Shown: positions 8,023 to 11,619 of the stretch, one piece after another
How the letters are laid out: each line of letters starts with the position of its first letter
How positions within the stretch are numbered: the first letter of the stretch is position 1
Source of the DNA: DATLWR01 sp035576205
Lineage (GTDB): Bacteria > Pseudomonadota > Zetaproteobacteria > Mariprofundales > Mariprofundaceae
DNA: 11,619 nucleotides
Direction of reading: 5' to 3'
Assembly: GCA_035576205.1 (NCBI GenBank)
Contig: DATLWR010000081.1
Location: 1-11,619, forward strand
Notes under the pieces: model-generated
Seen by the model: only the letters and a program-made list of their open reading frames with translations
Database searches by the model: none
Told to the model about the DNA's origin: nothing
Program-made: the position numbers and the translations under genes

Positions 8023-8616
8023 ATGTGGGACGAACGCTACAGCGGCGAGGAGTATGCCTATGGCACCGCGCCCAACGACTTCCTCCGCGAAGTGATGCCG
8101 CGCCTGCCGAAAGGCACGGCTCTCTGCCTCGGCGACGGCGAGGGGCGCAACGGCGTCTGGCTTGCCGAACATGGCTTCAAGGTCACCAGTCTCGATGCCT
8201 CGGCCGTCGGCCTGACCAAGGCAGCCAGACTTGCCGGCAACCGCAACGTCAGCATCACCACCCTGCATCGCAATCTGCAGGATTACGCGATCGAAGCCGG
8301 CCACTGGGACGTGATCGTTTCAGTCTTCTGCCACCTGCCGCCCGAGCTGCGCCGCCAGGTGCATGCGCAGGTGGTAACAGGACTGAAAACCGGCGGCATG
8401 TTCGTTCTCGAAGCCTATACGCCGAAACAGCTCGACTTAGGCACCGGCGGGCCGCAGTCGGCCGAACTGATGATGAATCTTGCCGACCTGACTCGTGAAC
8501 TTGCCGGCCTCGAACTGCTGCATGCCAGGGAGCTGCAGCGCGATATCTCCGAGGGGCGCTTCCACTGTGGTCCGAGTGCGGTCGTCCAGTTGCTTGCCCG
8601 CAGGAACTGCGCTTAA
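8023..8616 (+). CDS. Class I SAM-dependent methyltransferase, TehB-like
   Basis: Predicted soluble cytoplasmic methyltransferase of 197 aa with a Rossmann fold. It begins MWDERYSGEEYAYG, a start typical of small TehB-type enzymes. Motif I is ALCLGDGEGRNG (residues 33-44), which binds SAM. Asp58 in VTSLDAS at the end of strand 2 should bind the SAM ribose. WDVIVSVFCHLPPE (about 95-108) is the motif IV region, and the YTPKQLDLGTGGP segment (133-145) is typical of this subfamily. The substrate cannot be told from sequence; the tellurite-resistance label on such proteins is often only by similarity. The start is well supported by GGAGG at 8013-8017, 5 nt before the ATG. It stands alone, divergent from the kinase pair. 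No convincing promoter hexamers were found in 7851-8010. Confidence 0.85.
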   Translation: MWDERYSGEEYAYGTAPNDFLREVMPRLPKGTALCLGDGEGRNGVWLAEHGFKVTSLDASAVGLTKAARLAGNRNVSITTLHRNLQDYAIEAGHWDVIVSVFCHLPPELRRQVHAQVVTGLKTGGMFVLEAYTPKQLDLGTGGPQSAELMMNLADLTRELAGLELLHARELQRDISEGRFHCGPSAVVQLLARRNCA

Positions 8617-8888
8617 CTAGGAATATCTGCTAGTCCGCTGGTGCAGGAAATCCGGACATCATGCCGGTGCACAGAGCGTGGTACCACGACCGCATCGGAC
8701 AGACGAGATCGTCAACAGCAAGGGCATTGGGGGGAGCGTGCCAGACAAACTGAACGATACTGACTGCACTCATTCGCCTGCCCGGCATGACGGGCCTGAG
8801 CCGGTGCGACACCTCCCCGTCGCCCGGACTACGGTTTCCGCCGGCTGCAATTAAACCCGGCCGCCACCCGTTGCATCCGACCGCTGCC
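8617..8888. other. Gene-free stretch between methyltransferase and diguanylate cyclase
   Basis: I see no convincing gene here. It contains a short hairpin right after the methyltransferase stop (ACTAG at 8616-8620 with CTAGT at 8630-8634, 9-nt loop) and a perfect 12-bp palindrome, CGTGGTACCACG, at 8677-8688. The diguanylate cyclase frame is open upstream to an ATG at 8787, but the translation there (GLSRCDTSPSPGLRFPPAA) looks non-coding. No good -35/-10 pair was found. Confidence 0.5.
8677..8688. promoter_or_regulatory. 12-bp perfect palindrome, possible operator
   Basis: CGTGGTACCACG is identical to its reverse complement. It lies about 200 bp upstream of the diguanylate cyclase start, in sequence with no gene. 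Twelve-bp palindromes of this kind can be binding sites of dimeric regulators, but no second copy or adjacent promoter is visible. Confidence 0.2.
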
Positions 8889-10337
8889 ATGACAGACCGC
8901 TATCTTTCGCTCGACCGCAAGCTCATCCTGATCACCACACTGGTGCTGCTGCTGGCCACGCTGGCCGCCTCGGCCTACTACCTGAAAAACGAACAGCAGG
9001 ACATGCGCCTATTGTTGCTCAAGGAGGCGCGCGTCCTCTTCAAGCAAATCCAGATCACCCGCCACTGGAATGCCGAGCACGGCGGCGTCTATACGTTTCT
9101 CAAACCGGGCGAGAAAACCAATCCCTATCTCTACAAGGTCGGCCCCGGCAATGGTCAGAAATCCGAGGTCGAACCTGAGCTCACCGACAGCCATGGCCGC
9201 ACCCTGACGCTGAAGAATCCGGCCCTGATGACGCGCGAGCTGGCCGAAGAGAGCAGCAAGCACAGCGACGTCCGGTTTCATCTCACCAGCCTGAAACTGA
9301 TCAACCCGAACAACGCACCGGACGCTTTCGAGAAGCGTTCGTTGGAACAGTTCCAGGCCGGCCGCAAGGAGGCATTCGCGACGGAGGATATCGACGACAA
9401 GCCCTATTACCGCTATATGGCGCCGCTGAAGATCGAAAACGCCTGTCTGAAATGCCACGGCTTCCAGGGCTACAAGGTCGGCGATATCCGCGGCGGCCTC
9501 AGCGTCTCGATCCCGATGCAGGACGAACTGCAGTTCGTCGCCGCCAGCCGCAGGCAAACCTTCGTTTTCGCCCTGTTGCTGTTCGCCTCGGTCGTCGTCA
9601 CGCTCTCCATCAGCGTACGCCGCATCGTCACCCGGCCGCTCTCCGGCCTGCTCGCCTTCTCTCGCCGCATGGGCAGCGAGAACCTGGGTGAGCCGTCGGC
9701 AGTATTCAAAGCCGACGAAATCGGCGAACTGGCCCGTGCACTGCTGGCCACGGATCACCGGGTCCGCAAACAGCAGGAGGAGTTGCAGGATTACGCCGAC
9801 AGCATGGAGGATCTCAGCCGCAAGGATGCGCTCACCGGCCTGCACAACCGCCACCATCTGACGCAGGAGGCCGAGCGCTGGCTCGAGTATGCCCGGCGCT
9901 CGGAGAAATCGGTCTGCATGGCGATGGTCGACGTCGACCATTTCAAGCAGGTCAACGACACCTACGGCCATTTCTCCGGCGACATGGCGCTACAGCAGGT
10001 GGCCGCCATCATCGCCGAGGAGTGCCGCACCTACGACCAGATCATCCGTTACGGCGGCGACGAGTTCCTGCTGATATTCCTCGACACCGCGACGAACGAA
10101 GGCCTCTTCATCTGCGAACGTATCCGCCGTCGCATCGAATCCGCTTCGATCCCGATCGAACAGGGGGAAATCCGCCTGTCGGTCAGCATCGGCCTGTTCT
10201 GCTGTGCCGACTGCACCATGGACGAGGGGATCATCCATGCCGACGAAGCGCTCTACCAGGCGAAGGCGAAGGGCCGGAACCGCATCTGCCACTCCGACCC
10301 TCCTTCACTTGAACCCTCCCTAGACTCTCTTACGTAG
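8889..10337 (+). CDS. Membrane diguanylate cyclase with heme-type DUF3365 (Tll0287-like) sensor, HAMP and GGDEF
   Basis: Makes c-di-GMP from two GTP at the inner membrane; 482 aa from ATG 8889. TM1 is at about residues 12-30 and TM2 at about 224-242. The periplasmic region between them has the DUF3365 pattern, ending in ENACLKCHGFQGYKVGDIRG with a CxxCH c-heme motif (Cys186, Cys189, His190). That suggests redox, oxygen, NO or ligand sensing through covalent heme. HAMP spans about 243-296, followed by a short coiled coil. GGDEF (about 311-469) has DALTGLHNRHH, the metal-binding VDVDHFKQVND, an intact RYGGDEF (active site near 389-393) and an RTYD inhibitory I-site five residues before GGDEF. 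An active, feedback-inhibited enzyme is therefore expected. ATG 8889 is preferred because it leaves a short basic cytoplasmic tip before TM1. No ribosome binding site is clear there or at the longer ATG 8787. The 3' end overlaps the convergent transporter by 18 bp. Confidence 0.92.
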   Translation: MTDRYLSLDRKLILITTLVLLLATLAASAYYLKNEQQDMRLLLLKEARVLFKQIQITRHWNAEHGGVYTFLKPGEKTNPYLYKVGPGNGQKSEVEPELTDSHGRTLTLKNPALMTRELAEESSKHSDVRFHLTSLKLINPNNAPDAFEKRSLEQFQAGRKEAFATEDIDDKPYYRYMAPLKIENACLKCHGFQGYKVGDIRGGLSVSIPMQDELQFVAASRRQTFVFALLLFASVVVTLSISVRRIVTRPLSGLLAFSRRMGSENLGEPSAVFKADEIGELARALLATDHRVRKQQEELQDYADSMEDLSRKDALTGLHNRHHLTQEAERWLEYARRSEKSVCMAMVDVDHFKQVNDTYGHFSGDMALQQVAAIIAEECRTYDQIIRYGGDEFLLIFLDTATNEGLFICERIRRRIESASIPIEQGEIRLSVSIGLFCCADCTMDEGIIHADEALYQAKAKGRNRICHSDPPSLEPSLDSLT

Positions 10338-11213
10338 TCCACGTAAGCGGCCCAGCCGGCCGCCCAGTTCGAACAACGCCAGGCCGGAGAGGATCAGGGT
10401 TGCACCGCTCAGCACGGCAGCCGTTACCGCTTCGCCATTAAGCATGCTGCCCAGCAGCAGCGCCATCACCGGCGTCACCAGCGTTATCAGCGACACCCGG
10501 GTTGCCTCCACGTGCCGCAACACATAGAAATAGAGCGCGAAGCCGATCACCGAGCCGAACAGTGCCAGATATCCAATGGCACCCAGGGTGCGTGCCGGAA
10601 TGTCATGCGGCAGCCCGCTTCCGGATACCAGCCAGGTGACAAGGAACAACGGTGCGGCAACGGCCAGCCCGCCGCTGGTCATGACGATGGCCGGGACGGC
10701 CGCATCGATCCTTTTGACCCAGATGGCGCTGGCCGACTGGATCGTCGCCGCCAGCAGGATACCGACGACGCCGAACACCGCCTTGCCGTTCAGACTCAGG
10801 CTGCTGCCGAAGATCACCACGAGGCCGGCAAGCCCCAGTGCCATGCCGGCCAGCCGGGAAAGCGTCAGCCGCTCCCCTTCCAGCCACAGTGAGGCCAACA
10901 GGCCGGTGACCACAGGCGACAAGCCGAAGATCACCGCGATCCAGCCCGACGGGATGAACTGCGCCGACCAGTAGGTGGCCAACATGGCGCCGTAGATGCC
11001 GAGCCCGGCCGCCGCATAGGCCTGCAGGGCACGGCGGTGCCATTTCATGCCGAGTCCCAGCAGCGCGGTGAGCATCAGCGCCACCACAGCGCCGATCACC
11101 ATGCGGCTGGTGACTCCGAACACGAAGCCCACACCCTGGCTGCTCCACAGGATGGCCAGCGGCGTGGTGCTCCAGACAACAATGACTCCCAGATATGCCA
11201 TCGGCACGGACAT
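10320..11213 (-). CDS. EamA/DMT-superfamily transporter (10 TM)
   Basis: Inner-membrane protein of 297 aa, the usual size for the drug/metabolite transporter family. It has two EamA repeats of about five helices each (roughly residues 5-137 and 147-280). Typical features are VVWSTTPLAILWSS in the first helix, IYGAMLATYWSAQFIPSG and IFGLSPVVTGLLASLWLEGE near the end of repeat 1, and LFGSVIGFALYFYVLRHVEA and VSLITLVTPVMALLLG in repeat 2. The tail is basic (GRLGRLRGLRKRV). Family members export or exchange amino acids, nucleosides or other metabolites; the substrate here is unknown. ATG 11211-11213 is supported by GGAGG 7 nt upstream. A strong - strand terminator-like hairpin lies in the leader about 17 nt before the ribosome binding site. 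Confidence 0.92.
   Translation of the reverse strand: MSVPMAYLGVIVVWSTTPLAILWSSQGVGFVFGVTSRMVIGAVVALMLTALLGLGMKWHRRALQAYAAAGLGIYGAMLATYWSAQFIPSGWIAVIFGLSPVVTGLLASLWLEGERLTLSRLAGMALGLAGLVVIFGSSLSLNGKAVFGVVGILLAATIQSASAIWVKRIDAAVPAIVMTSGGLAVAAPLFLVTWLVSGSGLPHDIPARTLGAIGYLALFGSVIGFALYFYVLRHVEATRVSLITLVTPVMALLLGSMLNGEAVTAAVLSGATLILSGLALFELGGRLGRLRGLRKRV
10329..10347. terminator. Hairpin at the convergent gene overlap
   Basis: CTTACGT (10329-10335) and ACGTAAG (10341-10347) form a perfect 7-bp stem with a 5-nt loop. It covers the stop of the diguanylate cyclase and the last codons of the EamA transporter. Its place at the convergent junction suggests a role in ending or insulating transcripts. 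It lacks a U-tract on either strand, so termination is unproven. Confidence 0.3.
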
Positions 11214-11240
11214 GGGTCTGCCTCCTTTTTTCGGCGACCG

Positions 11241-11279
11241 AAACGAAAACGGCCACGGATTCCGTTGAACCCGTGGCCG
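11241..11279 (-). terminator. Intrinsic terminator or attenuator in the EamA leader
   Basis: CGGCCACGG (11250-11258) and CCGTGGCCG (11271-11279) form a perfect 9-bp GC-rich stem with a 12-nt loop. Read on the - strand, the stem is followed at once by TTTTCGTTT, the pattern of a Rho-independent terminator. A further pair, CGACCGAA (11235-11242) and TTCGGTCG (11285-11292), encloses it as an outer 8-bp stem and would sequester part of the U-tract. The tract ends about 17 nt before the GGAGG of the EamA gene, leaving no room for a promoter in between. It ends an upstream transcript, attenuates EamA, or does both. Confidence 0.7.
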
Positions 11280-11299
11280 CTCTGTTCGGTCGTTAAATA

Positions 11300-11500
11300 T
11301 CAGCGAATACTGATCAGAACCTCACGGCGCACGGGAGCAACGCTCGGCGGGCCACAAGCCAGCCGAACGTAACAACCTTGATCTGTGCGCAGTGCGAATT
11401 CATGGCACCGCAGCATCGGCATCGCCTCCGGAGTGTCAACGCCACCCATTGGCCATGATGCATATTGCCACATGCCGACGGCGCATTGAGCCACACTCAC
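11300..11500 (-). CDS. Possible small protein of 66 aa upstream of the EamA gene
   Basis: Open - strand frame from a GTG at 11498-11500 (alternative ATG at 11471-11473) to a TGA at 11300-11302. The tail VAPVRREVLISIR looks protein-like, and four Cys residues are spread along it. No signal peptide, membrane helix or known family is recognised. Support for a real gene is its position about 20 nt before a - strand terminator and the absence of any rival frame. Against it are weak ribosome binding sites, lower third-position GC than in neighbouring genes, and overlap with the + strand promoter of the next gene. It may be part of the EamA leader. Confidence 0.3.
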   Translation of the reverse strand: MSVAQCAVGMWQYASWPMGGVDTPEAMPMLRCHEFALRTDQGCYVRLACGPPSVAPVRREVLISIR

Positions 11501-11514
11501 ACCACCGCTACGAT
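11486..11514 (+). promoter_or_regulatory. Probable sigma-70 promoter for the gene at 11548
   Basis: TTGAGC at 11486-11491 and TACGAT at 11509-11514 are spaced exactly 17 bp apart, each matching the consensus at 4 of 6 positions. The predicted start near 11521 gives a leader of about 27 nt containing GGGGAGGAG just before the ATG at 11548. Spacing and placement are good; the hexamers are only moderate. Confidence 0.5.
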
Positions 11515-11547
11515 GACGGCTTTCGGATCTGGGGACGGGGAGGAGCC

Positions 11548-11619
11548 ATGGGCGTCATTCGCAGATTTTCCGGATTTTCGCTGTTTCTGCTGATCGTGTT
11601 CCTGAATGCGTTCACCGAT
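11548..11619 (+). CDS. N-terminus of an MFS-type membrane protein (partial), perhaps the MFS-acyltransferase fusion type
   Basis: The ATG at 11548-11550 follows a strong GGGGAGGAG ribosome binding site at 11537-11545. The 24 visible codons read MGVIRRFSGF, then a hydrophobic run SLFLLIVFLNAFTD, and continue past the window edge. A short basic start followed by a first membrane helix ending in FLNAFxD resembles, from memory, LplT-like MFS transporters fused to phospholipid acyltransferase domains in beta- and gammaproteobacteria. Only the first helix is seen, so the family call is tentative. It is transcribed divergently from the EamA region. Confidence 0.5.
   Translation, partial: MGVIRRFSGFSLFLLIVFLNAFTD

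Noticed and set aside
8630..8890. - strand frame of 86 codons in the gap before the diguanylate cyclase
   Set aside because: No recognisable domain and no ribosome binding site; composition looks like random GC-rich sequence.
9009..9971. - strand frame of 320 codons opposite the diguanylate cyclase
   Set aside because: Antisense shadow; the + strand frame has CxxCH, HAMP and GGDEF.

Overview
The window is GC-rich, densely packed bacterial DNA. The gene set suggests a Gram-negative proteobacterium, most likely beta or gamma: a biosynthetic arginine decarboxylase (SpeA), a formate-dependent PurT, multidomain PAS hybrid kinases, and a membrane diguanylate cyclase with a periplasmic c-heme motif. 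I cannot fix the genus from sequence alone. No tRNA, rRNA, CRISPR array, transposase or integrase is visible.

Layout. Positions 1-84 hold the last codons of an unrecognised + strand gene. Positions 182-3309 hold two overlapping + strand metabolic genes: speA (arginine to agmatine, polyamine synthesis) and purT (formate-dependent formylation of GAR, purine synthesis). Positions 3413-7850 form a signalling block. A + strand hybrid histidine kinase (3413-5620) faces a - strand hybrid kinase (5689-7467). Their 3' ends are 68 bp apart, with a strong hairpin between them. Upstream of the second kinase, and overlapping its start codon, is a 129-aa - strand ORF (7461-7850). It duplicates only the two-helix membrane domain of that kinase.

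Positions 8023-8616 encode a TehB-like SAM methyltransferase. After about 270 bp with no gene comes a diguanylate cyclase (8889-10337) with a CxxCH-containing DUF3365/Tll0287-type periplasmic sensor, HAMP and GGDEF domains. Its 3' end overlaps by 18 bp the 3' end of a convergent EamA/DMT-family transporter (10320-11213, - strand). The leader of that transporter contains a classic intrinsic terminator on the sense strand, only about 17 nt before its ribosome binding site. A possible 66-aa ORF lies further upstream. The window ends in the first 24 codons of a + strand MFS-type membrane protein with its own promoter.

How the parts relate. The metabolic pair, the kinases and the c-di-GMP enzyme need not form one pathway. 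The kinases carry their receivers fused and have no DNA-binding regulator beside them, so their output partner is outside the window. The two observations I rate most worth follow-up are (1) the stand-alone duplicate of a kinase membrane module, translationally coupled to the full kinase, and (2) the terminator inside the EamA transporter leader, which looks like an attenuator or unclassified cis-regulatory RNA. All identities are from motif recognition and hand alignment; no database search was run.
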